From positions 165,432 through 229,431 of the forward strand of contig NZ_BMXG01000004.1 in the NCBI RefSeq assembly GCF_014651635.1: a DNA stretch of 64,000 nucleotides. The letters run 5' to 3'. This document shows positions 26,959-36,248 of this stretch, piece by piece. Below the pieces are notes generated by a model. The model was not told where the DNA came from and did no database searches. It worked only from the letters and a program-made list of their open reading frames with translations. This DNA is from Cerasicoccus arenae. Its GTDB lineage: Bacteria; Verrucomicrobiota; Verrucomicrobiia; Opitutales; Cerasicoccaceae. The translations under genes and the position numbers were made by a program. The number at the start of each line of letters is the position of its first letter. Position 1 is the first letter of the stretch.

Positions 26959-27989
26959 TCCATCGGAAAGAGATACTTCGGGTCAACGGCTTGCGCGGCG
27001 ACGATTACCGAAGCACCAAAAATATCGTGTGCGCTTGCGCCGCGGGAGATTTCAGCGGCTGGTTTGGAGAGGCCAGTGATAATTTGGCCGTAGGCGCGGC
27101 AGTCGGCGACGATCTGAGCCAGTTTAGCGGCGATGTTGCCAGAGTTCAAATCCGGGAAAATGAGGACGTTGGCCTTACCGGCGACGGAGCTCTTGATGCC
27201 CTTTTGCTCAGCGACACCGGGGACGAGGGCGGCGTCTACTTGAAGTTCTCCGTCGATATCGACGTTGATGTCCAGGCTCCGAGCCTTGTCTCGGGCGAGT
27301 GCGGTGGCGGACTTCATTTTCATGAGCGAAGGGTGTTTGGTGCCTTCTTTTTTACTCGCGAAGCTGAGCATGGCGACACGCGGTTGCTCATTGGTCAGGT
27401 GCTGAGCGAGCAGTGCTGTTGTGATGGCCATATCGGCGAGCTGATCCTGATTCGGATCCGGTATAACGCCGCAGTCCGAAAGGAATAGTGCGCCATCAAT
27501 GCCGAGACGGTCATCTTCCTTTTCCAAAATAAGGATAGAGGACGCTGTTTCCACGCTTTTCTGCATAGGGATGATGCGGAACAAGGGGCGCAGGGCGCTG
27601 GAGGCGGTGGCAGTGGCACCGGAGACAAGAGCATCCGCCGAGCCCGTGGCCAGCATCATGGTGGCGAAATAAGAGGTATTGAGCAGGTAGTCGCGGGATT
27701 CCTGTTCATTAAAGCCACGAAAACGGCGCAAGCCCTGAAACTTATGAACGAAGCCTTCCATCTCATCGCTGTCCGATGGGTCCACGATGCGGATGCCATC
27801 TAGCTTGATGTCAAGCTGCTCGGCGCGTTGCTTAATGACCGCGCGTGCGCCCAGTAGAATGGGGACGCCCAGACCGCGATTTACATAGAGCCGCGCAGCC
27901 TGGATAATGCGAGGATCGGCACCTTCAGCGTAGACAAGGCGCTTGGGGTGGTTTTGTAGGCGAACGGATAGACGGTTGATGAGTGACAT
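26955..27989 (-). CDS. pta: Phosphate acetyltransferase, short form
   Basis: 344 residues; interconverts acetyl-CoA and acetyl phosphate. PTA_PTB catalytic domain: KRLVYAEGADPRIIQAARLYV near 16, ADALVSGATATASSALRPLF near 118, ALFLSDCGVIPDPNQDQLAD near 165 and NVLIFPDLNSGNIAAKLAQ near 280. It lacks the N-terminal DRTGG half, which is encoded by the next gene on the same strand. No ackA gene is adjacent. Divergent from murJ. Confidence 0.93.
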   Translation of the reverse strand: MSLINRLSVRLQNHPKRLVYAEGADPRIIQAARLYVNRGLGVPILLGARAVIKQRAEQLDIKLDGIRIVDPSDSDEMEGFVHKFQGLRRFRGFNEQESRDYLLNTSYFATMMLATGSADALVSGATATASSALRPLFRIIPMQKSVETASSILILEKEDDRLGIDGALFLSDCGVIPDPNQDQLADMAITTALLAQHLTNEQPRVAMLSFASKKEGTKHPSLMKMKSATALARDKARSLDINVDIDGELQVDAALVPGVAEQKGIKSSVAGKANVLIFPDLNSGNIAAKLAQIVADCRAYGQIITGLSKPAAEISRGASAHDIFGASVIVAAQAVDPKYLFPME

Positions 27990-28075
27990 CGCTAAAGTTT
28001 CAGGTTGTCGGGGAATGACTTGTGGAATTGATTAGCAAAGACAAGTCCGACTTGGAAGCAAACTAAAACCCAACT

Positions 28076-29662
28076 GTGTCCCAACGTCTCAAAAGCATCC
28101 TTACCGTCTCCGCCAGTGTGTTAGGCTCTCGCCTGCTTGGACTGCTGCGGGATTCTATGACGGCGGCGTTTCTTGGCGTGTCGGTGGCCAGCAACGCATT
28201 TATTTTCGCTTTTATGGTGCCCAACCTCTTTCGTCGGCTATTCGGCGAAGGGGCGCTGACCTCGGCCTTTGTGCCTGTGCTCTCAGACCAAGTTCGGGTC
28301 GCTGATGACCAACGTGCTTTCCGTTTCGTCAATCAGGTGCTTCTCCGGCTGATCATGATTACCGTTGGGGTGAGTGTGGTGCTTTGCCTGTTGTTCGCTT
28401 TGGCGGCGGTTGTAATTGCTGCAAGGTGGAAAGGTGAGGGGCAGTGGACCGCCTCGATTGCCGAACAGTGGTACCAAGGCTCATTGCTGAGTATCCTGAT
28501 GATGCCCTACATGCCGATTATTTGCGTAACGGCGATTCTGGGTGCTGTGCTTAATGTGCGAAACCGTTTTGCTGTTCCTGCACTGTCCAACGTGCTCCTC
28601 AACGTGGGGATCATCGGTGCGCTTCTGATCGGGGGGCTGTGGATGAAGTTGCCGGCGGAAGAACTTGTCTGGCTCTTGAGCGTTGGTGTGCTGGTTGGCG
28701 GTGTGCTGCAGATATTCTCCGCGTTGTGGGCGCTGTGGCAGGAGGGGTGGCGCCCGAGAATCGAGCGTGGGCCAGTTGACGGTATGGAAGAACTGAAGCG
28801 GTTGTTCATCCCGGGCCTGTGGGGCGCGGCGATTCTTCAGGTCAATACCTTCGTTTCGCGTTTGTTGGCATTTGGTTTGAATGAGTCAGCTACGACGACG
28901 CTCAATTACGCCAATCGGCTCATCGAGCTGCCGATGGGGATGTTTGCGGTTGCCATTGCCACGGTGATCTTTCCGCAAATGAGTTTGATGGTCTCCGCCA
29001 ATGACCGTGAAGGCCTGGTAGAAAGTTATGGGCATGGGCTACGAATGACACTCGCGCTGACGGCCCCTGCCGCTGTTGGTCTGATTGCGCTGAGTGAACC
29101 CATCTTGACAATGCTTTTCCAGTGGGGGCGCTTCAGCGCTGGTGATGTGGCTATGACAGGGCCGTTGCTGATGATTCTTGCCGCTGCTGTGCCGCTCTTT
29201 GCGATGAATGCCTTTATGACGCGGGCCTTCCATGCCTTCAAGGATACGCGAACGCCGGTTGCTTATGCCGGGGTTACCTTTGTCGTTAATCTTGTCTTGA
29301 GCCTTGCGCTGATGATTCCATTGGAGGCCAAAGGGCTGGCACTGGCGAACCTTCTAGCTTCGGTAACACTATCTGTGCTGATGGTGCGCGGTATCCGGAA
29401 AAAGCGCCCGGAGCTGACCAATGTCCACATCGGTCGTTCGGTCCGAACGATTCTTTTATCGTCCATTGGCATGGCCGCAGTCGCGATCTCAGTTTCTTAT
29501 TTGATCGAGATGATGATGGGGTCGACGAAGGAGGCTGCCTTTGTCACTTGTGCGGTGGTCATACCACTGGGCGCAGCGGTCTACTTCGGGCTGTTGTTTG
29601 CCTGCAAGTTTGAAGATAGCGCAGAAGTTGCGAAACTGCTCAAGCGCTTGATGCGCCGTTGA
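28076..29662 (+). CDS. murJ: Lipid II flippase MurJ (MviN)
   Basis: 528 residues with about 14 membrane spans. The N-terminal SASVLGSRLLGLLRDSMTAAFLG block and PNLFRRLFGEGALTSAFVPVL block near 40-60 are the MurJ signature, with the conserved Arg and Glu residues needed for lipid II transport. GTG start at 28076. It moves peptidoglycan precursor to the periplasm. Standalone gene; a terminator hairpin follows. Confidence 0.95.
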   Translation: MSQRLKSILTVSASVLGSRLLGLLRDSMTAAFLGVSVASNAFIFAFMVPNLFRRLFGEGALTSAFVPVLSDQVRVADDQRAFRFVNQVLLRLIMITVGVSVVLCLLFALAAVVIAARWKGEGQWTASIAEQWYQGSLLSILMMPYMPIICVTAILGAVLNVRNRFAVPALSNVLLNVGIIGALLIGGLWMKLPAEELVWLLSVGVLVGGVLQIFSALWALWQEGWRPRIERGPVDGMEELKRLFIPGLWGAAILQVNTFVSRLLAFGLNESATTTLNYANRLIELPMGMFAVAIATVIFPQMSLMVSANDREGLVESYGHGLRMTLALTAPAAVGLIALSEPILTMLFQWGRFSAGDVAMTGPLLMILAAAVPLFAMNAFMTRAFHAFKDTRTPVAYAGVTFVVNLVLSLALMIPLEAKGLALANLLASVTLSVLMVRGIRKKRPELTNVHIGRSVRTILLSSIGMAAVAISVSYLIEMMMGSTKEAAFVTCAVVIPLGAAVYFGLLFACKFEDSAEVAKLLKRLMRR

Positions 29663-29688
29663 TTGGGGCTTCGGGTGGTCTTCAAAAA

Positions 29689-29720
29689 ACAGGGCGCAGT
29701 CACTAATGACTACGCCCTGT
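29689..29720. terminator. Terminator between murJ and the sugar isomerase gene
   Basis: ACAGGGCGCAGTCA pairs with TGACTACGCCCTGT (14-bp stem, one mismatch, 4-nt loop), preceded by an A-run. It lies between two convergent genes and can act for both. Confidence 0.85.
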
Positions 29721-29741
29721 GGAAATTAAATCGATCTGAGC

Positions 29742-30494
29742 TTAGGTCGCTGCACGCATGGAAGCGACGCACTCCTTGAGGGCTGGAACTGGATTTTCCG
29801 GGTCGCCTTCATATTCGATGACCGTCATGCCGTCGAAGCCACTGTTTTCGAGGGCTTTGACGAATGCTGGGAGGTCTAGATTACCCGTGCCGACTACGAC
29901 ATCGTTCCACTGGCCATTACTCTCGAAGGTGAAGTCCTTGTAGTGAATACCATAGATCTTGCCAGCAAATTTCTTAGCCCACTCTACGGGCTTACCGTTG
30001 CGAGGGCCAATCTGCATGCACCAGGCCGTGTCGATGCACAAGCCGATTTGTGGGCCACCGAGGGAGATCAGATATTCCAGTTCGTCAGGGCTGCCGCCGA
30101 ACATGTAACCACCGTGGCAATGGATGCCAACGCGGATGCCATATTCTTCGCAAAGCGCACGTGTCTTAGGCACAGCGTTCATGAATGTGCCGATTTGGAA
30201 GTGTGCGGAGATGTGTTTGGCACCAGCGATTTTGGCGCATTCAAACCAGTCGCGTTCGTTGTCGTTGCCAGTGAAGGTCTGGACGCCGATCGAGCAGATC
30301 GACACACCAGCATTCTTGTAAATCTCAACGATTTTTTTCCAGCCTTCAATGTCGTGGAAGTCAGCATGAACGGCGCAAACTTCGATTTTGTTCAGGCCGA
30401 TTTCTTTCACCTTGGCGGCGACATCGGCGTTGTCCTTTATGGTGCGGAAGCAATAGCTTTGGACACCAAAGTCCAGTGCAGGAGATAAACTCAT
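29742..30494 (-). CDS. Sugar phosphate isomerase/epimerase-like TIM-barrel protein
   Basis: 250 residues. Xylose-isomerase-like (AP endonuclease family 2) barrel: GVQSYCFRTIKDN at the start, VCAVHADFHD near 38, ISAHFQIG near 95, RVGIHCHGGYMFGG near 121-134, GLCIDTAWCMQIGP near 150, and TVIEYEGDPENP near 225. Conserved His, Asp and Glu suggest a divalent metal site. No signal peptide. It follows the Gfo/Idh gene by about 35 bp on the same strand and probably shares its substrate. Confidence 0.85.
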   Translation of the reverse strand: MSLSPALDFGVQSYCFRTIKDNADVAAKVKEIGLNKIEVCAVHADFHDIEGWKKIVEIYKNAGVSICSIGVQTFTGNDNERDWFECAKIAGAKHISAHFQIGTFMNAVPKTRALCEEYGIRVGIHCHGGYMFGGSPDELEYLISLGGPQIGLCIDTAWCMQIGPRNGKPVEWAKKFAGKIYGIHYKDFTFESNGQWNDVVVGTGNLDLPAFVKALENSGFDGMTVIEYEGDPENPVPALKECVASMRAAT

Positions 30495-30527
30495 AATTTT
30501 TGAATATTCGGGTTTTCGATTAAATGA

Positions 30528-31580
30528 TTACAGTGTAACTTCTTTGCCAGTGGCGCTGGATTCCTGAATACCATCAAGGATCTTTTGGACGATCAGCGAC
30601 TGCTGAGGCGGAGTGCAGAGCTCTTGCTTGCCGAGAATGACGTTGGTGAAGTTCTTGAAGCGGCAGCAACCTGGATATGCCAGTGGTGCTTCGACATTTT
30701 CAATGATGTCGTAGTCCGCACGAATTGGGTCATTGCGGAAGACCTTACCCGAGGCAACGTCGGCACCTGCGTCGGTTCCGTAGAGTTGGACGCCGTTGCG
30801 ATTCGCGTTTTCCTGATGGCAAGCCCAGCTGGCGTCGAGTGCGACAGTGGCACCATCGGAGAAGCGGATTAACGCAGAAGCGAAGTCATCAACATCGAAG
30901 GTTGTTTCGGTCTTGTCTGACTTGCCCCAGCCACCATAGCCCAAGCCACGGTTGCCAAATTTCGTGTAGGTCGCGCCGTAAACGGAGACCGGATCGAAGC
31001 GATTCATTGTGTAGAGGCAAAGGTCGAGGAAGTGCACGCCAATATCGTTGAGGCAGCCGCCGCCAGCGAGGGCCTTATTGCCGAACCAAGTGCCCTTGCC
31101 GGGAATGCCGCTGCGGCGGTTCCAGAAAGCCTTAGCATGGTAGATTTCACCAAAGACGCCCTGACGCTGCAGGCTCGCGATCTTTTGATGCTTGTCGACG
31201 AAGCGCTGGTTCATGCCCACGGTGAACTTTTTACCAGCCTTTTCGGAGGCAGCGATGACAGCGGCACCTTCTTCCTCGCTCATAGCGAAAGGTTTTTCCA
31301 AAATGACGTGCTTGCCAGCTTCGAGCGCCTGAATGGCGAGCGGTGCGTGGAACTTATTGGGGACGGCGATGTAGACCGCGTCCACATTCTTATCAGCCAA
31401 TAATTCTTCCGTAGTTGCGTAGCTGTTCGGAATGTCGTTTTCCTCACAAAGCTTTTTTAGCCGCTCTGCGCTAAGGTCGGTTGCGGCAATGACGGTCGAG
31501 TCATCGTATTCATTGATATTTTTGCAGGCGGACCAGGCAATGCCACCTGTGCCGATGAGGCCATAACGAACTTGAGACAT
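30528..31580 (-). CDS. Gfo/Idh/MocA family oxidoreductase
   Basis: 350 residues. N-terminal Rossmann fold with YGLIGTGGIAWSACKNI (NAD(P)-binding Gly-rich loop); EKPFAMSEEEG near 95 with the catalytic-site Lys; C-terminal alpha/beta substrate domain with CLNDIGVHFLDLCLYTM (near 175-190, Asp and His). It oxidises or reduces a sugar or polyol; the substrate is unknown. It is the first gene of the two-gene minus-strand unit and is divergent from an AraC regulator. Confidence 0.9.
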   Translation of the reverse strand: MSQVRYGLIGTGGIAWSACKNINEYDDSTVIAATDLSAERLKKLCEENDIPNSYATTEELLADKNVDAVYIAVPNKFHAPLAIQALEAGKHVILEKPFAMSEEEGAAVIAASEKAGKKFTVGMNQRFVDKHQKIASLQRQGVFGEIYHAKAFWNRRSGIPGKGTWFGNKALAGGGCLNDIGVHFLDLCLYTMNRFDPVSVYGATYTKFGNRGLGYGGWGKSDKTETTFDVDDFASALIRFSDGATVALDASWACHQENANRNGVQLYGTDAGADVASGKVFRNDPIRADYDIIENVEAPLAYPGCCRFKNFTNVILGKQELCTPPQQSLIVQKILDGIQESSATGKEVTL

Positions 31581-31735
31581 AATTTAATCTAGGGTTTGGT
31601 TTAATAAACGTCGGGTTTTGTTCTTAGGAAAGGCGATTGATAGTGGATTGCTAGTTAATAGAGTTTACAAAAGCTATGTTTTTTTATTGTTTTCTCTACT
31701 TGTCGCCTTGAACCAAGACAATCTCTTATAAGTCC

Positions 31736-32524
31736 GTGCTTACTGGAATTCGCAATTTGCAGCTGTCGTCAGTCGCGCATTATCACCAACCTGCTGGTGT
31801 GCATCCTAGGGCTCGAGCCCAGACTTCAGGTCATATATGCATCGAACTGGTAACCGGCGGGCGTGGCTGGGTCTGGCACGAGGATGAGTGGGTGGAGGTG
31901 TTGCCTGGCTCCTTGGTTTGGCATGGGCCAGGGGACCACACGATTGGTCGAAGCGAATTTGATGATCCCTACCGTTGTCTGTCGGTGCGCATCCGTTTTC
32001 AGGGAGGCTTTCAGCGACCCTTTCCGCGTGTGACGAAGTGGGAGGATTTGGACGCCGTTGCTCAGTTCACCGAACAGGCAGTGAAACTTGCTTATGAGGA
32101 AAGCTTCGATTCACAACTGTTGGCCGAGCGGCTTTTCGCTGAGCTTCAATTTCGTGCCGGACATTACGCTTGGGCTGCTGGTCGGCGACGAGCACCAGAA
32201 CCGCTTCTACTGGCGCAGCAGGCCATTGAACGTGATTACGCGAAATCAATTTCGGTCGAGGACCTCGCTAAGCTTAGCGGATGGTCCGTTCCGCACCTGC
32301 ATGCAGAGTTTCGCCGCTACTATGGTAAGCCGCCGCATCAGGCGCTGATTACTCGCCGCATTCGTGCAGCCAAAGTGCAACTTGCGGCGACGAATAACCC
32401 GATTAAGCAGATTGCCGTGGAATGCGGTTTCTCCGGCGCTTCGGCCTTTTGTACTGCTTTTAAGCGTCAAACGGGAGTGAATCCCGCAGTTTTTCGTCAG
32501 GAACGTCAGCTCGGTGCCGGGTAG
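31736..32524 (+). CDS. AraC-family transcriptional regulator
   Basis: 262 residues from a GTG at 31736. An N-terminal cupin-like sensing domain (about 10-95) with GHICIELVTGGRGWVWHEDEW, then a C-terminal pair of helix-turn-helices: ISVEDLAKLSGWSVPHLHAEFRRYYGKPP and IKQIAVECGFSGASAFCTAFKRQTGVNP (cores only). The divergent Gfo/Idh and isomerase genes, 155 bp away, are the likely targets, with a sugar or its derivative as the likely effector. Confidence 0.9.
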   Translation: MLTGIRNLQLSSVAHYHQPAGVHPRARAQTSGHICIELVTGGRGWVWHEDEWVEVLPGSLVWHGPGDHTIGRSEFDDPYRCLSVRIRFQGGFQRPFPRVTKWEDLDAVAQFTEQAVKLAYEESFDSQLLAERLFAELQFRAGHYAWAAGRRRAPEPLLLAQQAIERDYAKSISVEDLAKLSGWSVPHLHAEFRRYYGKPPHQALITRRIRAAKVQLAATNNPIKQIAVECGFSGASAFCTAFKRQTGVNPAVFRQERQLGAG

Positions 32525-32648
32525 GGGAGATTTTATTGGGCGGGAAGCATTTTTCACGGAAAAAATGCGAGATTTTATACGCCAAGTGATATGTATCTCT
32601 AGCGCTTGTTACTTAAACTAATTAAAACGGAACATGCTGCGGGGCCTC

Positions 32649-32675
32649 GCAGGTTCTTTAAATAGAAAGACCTGC
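32649..32675 (+). other. Hairpin just upstream of the pilin-like gene
   Basis: GCAGGTTCTTT and AAAGACCTGC form a stem (10 bp with one bulged T) over a short AATAG-rich loop. It ends five bases before the ATG at 32681, where a ribosome-binding site would be. No T-tract follows. A translational control element or transcript-stabilising hairpin is possible. Confidence 0.5.
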
Positions 32676-32680
32676 AAAAT

Positions 32681-33376
32681 ATGAAAAAACATCATGCTGG
32701 TTTCACCTTAGTGGAACTGTTAACCGTCATCGCGATCATTGGTATTTTGGCTGCTATCATAATCCCGGCAGTGTCCGGGGCGATGAGAAAAGCCCAACAG
32801 ATGGCCGCGATGACGAACGCCACTGGCATCGCCGATGCCCATCAAGCCTACCTGACTGACCGGGGCCGTGCCCTGAGCGCTGATCAGATCAAGTCCGTTG
32901 GTGATTTCGCGGCCCTCATGGTCCGCTATGGCTACTTGGAGAGCGCTTCGCCTTTCTTTGCAGTGGATGACCCCTTGGCACCCGATCCCATTCCAGTTTC
33001 GCTCGCCATCAAAAGCGGTGACGCCTGGGAGCCGTCGCCACAGTTCTCTGCCTGTGATGCTTATAGCGTAGACCTCGCGATCGGTGTCTCAGGCCAGGGG
33101 CCAATGTCCACCACGCCCATCGTCTGGTCTCGCGGCCTGACCTCCGATGGAGAATGGTCCGATGACGGAGTTTGGGGCAAGGGCAGCGGGTTCGTGATCT
33201 ACGGTGATGGCCACGCAGAGCTCTTGGATTCGATTGGGAAGGGTGATGAGTCTCGGCTCCTTCATTACGAGAACCGCACGCCGACGAGTAACGTGCTCGA
33301 AGCGTTGCCTGGATCGGCCAAAGTCCGAGGCAAGGGCGCAGGTTCTCTAGACGGCCAGTCAGGCTCTGGTTCCTGA
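32681..33376 (+). CDS. Prepilin-type (GspG-like) protein
   Basis: 231 residues. The prepilin signal HAGFTLVELLTVIAIIGILAA gives a PilD-type cleavage after Gly7 and the N-terminal methylated Phe, followed by a membrane-inserting helix. The rest is a globular pseudopilin domain with little similarity to named pilins. The C-terminus is Gly/Ser-rich. Such proteins are abundant in Verrucomicrobiota; most are of unknown role. A hairpin precedes the start. Confidence 0.8.
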   Translation: MKKHHAGFTLVELLTVIAIIGILAAIIIPAVSGAMRKAQQMAAMTNATGIADAHQAYLTDRGRALSADQIKSVGDFAALMVRYGYLESASPFFAVDDPLAPDPIPVSLAIKSGDAWEPSPQFSACDAYSVDLAIGVSGQGPMSTTPIVWSRGLTSDGEWSDDGVWGKGSGFVIYGDGHAELLDSIGKGDESRLLHYENRTPTSNVLEALPGSAKVRGKGAGSLDGQSGSGS

Positions 33377-33503
33377 CAAAATAACAGCGCACAGCGGCGT
33401 CTTGGCGACAGGGCGCCGCTTTTTCCGTGGTCAGGAAATGGCGCTGGCGTCCATCGTCGCAAACTCATTGACACTCATAGCGACCTGCCTTTCATCGGAG
33501 AGC

Positions 33504-34418
33504 ATGATTCAACGAGACCTCCTGTTAAAATTGGCCAAGCTAGTAGTCGCCGCCTCTTGGGCTGACGGCAAACTGGAGGTGAGTGAAATTAACGTGCTCA
33601 AAGACCTCATTTTCTCATTTGATGATCTTGACGAACGCGATTGGCAGACACTGGATCTTTACATCGAATCGCCCGTCAGCGAGGCCGAGTGCAATGAATT
33701 ATTGCAGGACTTAATTGACGCGGTTGCGAGCGAGGCAGACAAGGCCGTGGTCATGGACAAGCTACGCGAACTTGTAGAAGCGGATGGCATCGTTACCGAA
33801 GATGAATCTCGCCTGCTCGCCGAGGTGAAGTCTTGTCTGGATAACAAAAAGACTGGCCTGCTGACCTTCCTGAGTAGCCTTAGCGGAATTGGCCGTCAGC
33901 GACGTTCGAGCCGTTTCAATCGCGAGGAGCGCATTGACGATTTCATTAAAAATCGCGTCTATTTTAACATTCTAACCGAGCATGCTGCTTCGGTTGCCGT
34001 TACGGAAATGCCTGAAGACGCGATGCGCCGCTTGTGCCTTTATTCGTCGCTGTTCGCCTTCGTGGCGAAAGGCGATGAGGTAATCTCGGATGAAGAAAAA
34101 ACTGCGATTACTCAGGTTATCCAAACCGCCTACGGTCTCACGGATGAACTCGCGTCCATTGTCTGCGCTGCAAGTTTGCAACTGGTGCAGAAGAACACGG
34201 ACAAATATGAAATCACGCGGAGCGTTTACCAGCAGACGAGCTATCCCGAGCGGGTAACGCTGGTCAAGGTGCTGTTTCAGATTGCCAATGCGTGTGATAA
34301 AACCAGCAACGACGAGATCAACACCATCAGCCAAATTGCTGATCTGTTACGACTTCAGCGGACAGATTTTATCGCGGCTAAATTTTGCATTGCAAAGGAA
34401 GATCGCAAAGGACTCTAG
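33504..34418 (+). CDS. TerB-like helical protein
   Basis: 304 residues from the ATG at 33504; an earlier start (33402) overlaps unconserved sequence. All-helical with two similar segments: LAKLVVAASWADGKLEVSEINVLKDLI near 8-34 and LCLYSSLFAFVAKGDEVISDEEKTAITQVI near 175-204, both carrying the acidic DGK/GDE-type loops of TerB-like domains. No membrane or export signal. TerB domains are found in metal-stress and phage-defence operons, but no such neighbours are here, so the role is unknown. Confidence 0.65.
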   Translation: MIQRDLLLKLAKLVVAASWADGKLEVSEINVLKDLIFSFDDLDERDWQTLDLYIESPVSEAECNELLQDLIDAVASEADKAVVMDKLRELVEADGIVTEDESRLLAEVKSCLDNKKTGLLTFLSSLSGIGRQRRSSRFNREERIDDFIKNRVYFNILTEHAASVAVTEMPEDAMRRLCLYSSLFAFVAKGDEVISDEEKTAITQVIQTAYGLTDELASIVCAASLQLVQKNTDKYEITRSVYQQTSYPERVTLVKVLFQIANACDKTSNDEINTISQIADLLRLQRTDFIAAKFCIAKEDRKGL

Positions 34419-34507
34419 TCTGAACGTGAGAGGGCTTGTGCGTGTCTAGCCGCGTACTCTGTCTTTGGAATCGACATCGCGGTGCGGATCCGTCTGACTA
34501 ATTACCT

Positions 34508-34945
34508 ATGAATACCTCCCCGCTCGGCGTCCAGCGTCTCGCCCACGCTTGCATTCATGTGGCCGAAATCGACCGCTCGTTGACCTTTTATTGCAATACG
34601 CTCGGTTTTGCCAAGAAGTTCGATTTCATCGACAAAGCCGGTAAAATCTTTGGTGCTTACGTCGAGCTCGCCCCTGATACGTTTCTGGAAATCTTCGAGA
34701 ATCCGGATTCCGCGAAAGGGCAATGCCCAGTGAACCATTTCTGTCTCGAAGTCGCGGATATCGATGTGGCGGTTGACTTCCTCAAGGCGCAGGGCGTCGA
34801 GCTGTTCGTGGATAAAAAAATGGGCGCGGATCAGTCGTGGCAGGCCTGGTTTGGTGATCCTGATGGCGTGCGCATCGAGCTGCATTGCTACACCGCAGAT
34901 AGCTCACAACGCACGGGTGCCGCTTGCAAAGCTACTTGGCGCTAA
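34508..34945 (+). CDS. Glyoxalase/VOC-family protein
   Basis: 145 residues with two beta-alpha-beta-beta-beta motifs: VQRLAHACIHVAEIDRSLTFY with a metal-type His near 14, LEIFENPDS near 62, NHFCLEVADIDVAVDFL near 79 and DPDGVRIELHCY near 122 with a final Glu. This is the lactoylglutathione lyase/dioxygenase (VOC) fold. Glyoxalase I activity is possible; other VOC members do different chemistry. Single gene. Confidence 0.8.
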   Translation: MNTSPLGVQRLAHACIHVAEIDRSLTFYCNTLGFAKKFDFIDKAGKIFGAYVELAPDTFLEIFENPDSAKGQCPVNHFCLEVADIDVAVDFLKAQGVELFVDKKMGADQSWQAWFGDPDGVRIELHCYTADSSQRTGAACKATWR

Positions 34946-34969
34946 AGTTGGGCCGCTAAGAACAGATTG

Positions 34970-36223
34970 CTACTGTTTGATGTAATTTTCCAGTAGAGTG
35001 ACTGCGCGGGCGGGGCCGTCTTCTTTTTGTAAGGTGGTTGCGGCATTTTCAGCAGTTTGGCGGAGAGCGGAGTCACGTTCGATTTGATCGACCCAACGGG
35101 CTAATTGTTTCGGCCAGACGGCGCGTTTGCCCGTCATCGAAAGGCCGAGTTTCTGGCATTCATTCGCCCAGAAAAACTGGTCGGCGATGTGCGGGATAAT
35201 TATCTGCGGCCGTCCGCTGTGCAGAGCCGAAGCCGTGGTGCCAGCGCCGCCATGGTGGATGACCACTGACGCTCGCGCAAACAATCGATCATGGTTGGCG
35301 TGGCCGATAATTTTTATTTCCTGGCGCTCTGCTCCGGGTGCTTGGCGAAAGCCAGCCCAGCCACTTTGCACGATCAGTTTTTTACCTTTGGGCCAATGGC
35401 TGAGCAGTTCGGCGAAATCATTTTCCGCGCTGTCCCAAGTGACGCTGCCAAAGTTGAGCACGGGGACTTCTTCTCCGGCGCAAAAATCGTCCAGCTCGCG
35501 CTCAATGGTCTCATTGATTGGCGTCTGATAACGCCAGTAGCCGGTGAAGGTAAAGCGCGAGTCGAGGTGCTCGCGGGGCGGCGCGAACAGCTTTTCTGAG
35601 ACCGTTACCAAGGCGAGGGGTGCCGGTGTGCGGAAGAAGCTCCGCGCCTTGGGAATGTTGCGGGCGCGGAGCACATCGTAGACCACGCCATTAAGCGTGC
35701 GGGTCACGGTGAAATCAGCAATGCCCCACCAGGCATTGCGCCAGGCCCGCCCGAGCGCGCCAGGCAGGAAGGGGGCAGACAGTCCCGGTAAGGGGGCGTT
35801 GACGGCAGTGGGCACAGAGTTATGGGCGAATGTGGCCACAGCGAAACGCGCGCCCTTTTGTTCGGCCACAGTCTGCAAAAAAGGATACAGATAGGACGAG
35901 ACCAGGAGGTCTGCACCCGTCAATAATTCCTCCAGAATGTCGAGATATTCGTGGTAGTAGGGCAGGCCAAATTGGTAAATTCGCTCTAACTGCTTGAGTG
36001 GCTGGTTGACCCGGGACAGGGATTTCATGGCCTCACTGCCGTCTTGAACTGACCAATCTGGCGGAACGCTGCGAAACGGCACGCCAGAGCCTTCAATCAG
36101 CTCCTGGAACAGCCCTGACGCCGCGAACACCGTTTCATGCCCCGCAGCCATCAATGCTCGCCCGAGCGCAATCATCGGGACAATGTCGCCCGTGGAGCCA
36201 TGGCTGGTGATGACAACACGCAT
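34970..36223 (-). CDS. UGT-like (GT1 family) glycosyltransferase
   Basis: 417 residues. The GT-B fold starts with VVITSHGSTGDIVPMIALGRAL (Gly-rich loop) and the C-terminal half has the nucleotide-sugar-binding block VVIHHGGAGTTASALHSGRP (near 330-350) followed by PHIADQFFWANECQKLGL. It resembles the family of UGT/rhamnosyltransferases that glycosylate lipids or natural products. Acceptor unknown. It ends the minus-strand unit with the upstream TPR gene, 25 bp away. Confidence 0.87.
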   Translation of the reverse strand: MRVVITSHGSTGDIVPMIALGRALMAAGHETVFAASGLFQELIEGSGVPFRSVPPDWSVQDGSEAMKSLSRVNQPLKQLERIYQFGLPYYHEYLDILEELLTGADLLVSSYLYPFLQTVAEQKGARFAVATFAHNSVPTAVNAPLPGLSAPFLPGALGRAWRNAWWGIADFTVTRTLNGVVYDVLRARNIPKARSFFRTPAPLALVTVSEKLFAPPREHLDSRFTFTGYWRYQTPINETIERELDDFCAGEEVPVLNFGSVTWDSAENDFAELLSHWPKGKKLIVQSGWAGFRQAPGAERQEIKIIGHANHDRLFARASVVIHHGGAGTTASALHSGRPQIIIPHIADQFFWANECQKLGLSMTGKRAVWPKQLARWVDQIERDSALRQTAENAATTLQKEDGPARAVTLLENYIKQ

Positions 36224-36248
36224 CGGGCGCTGGTGAATGATTGGCGGG

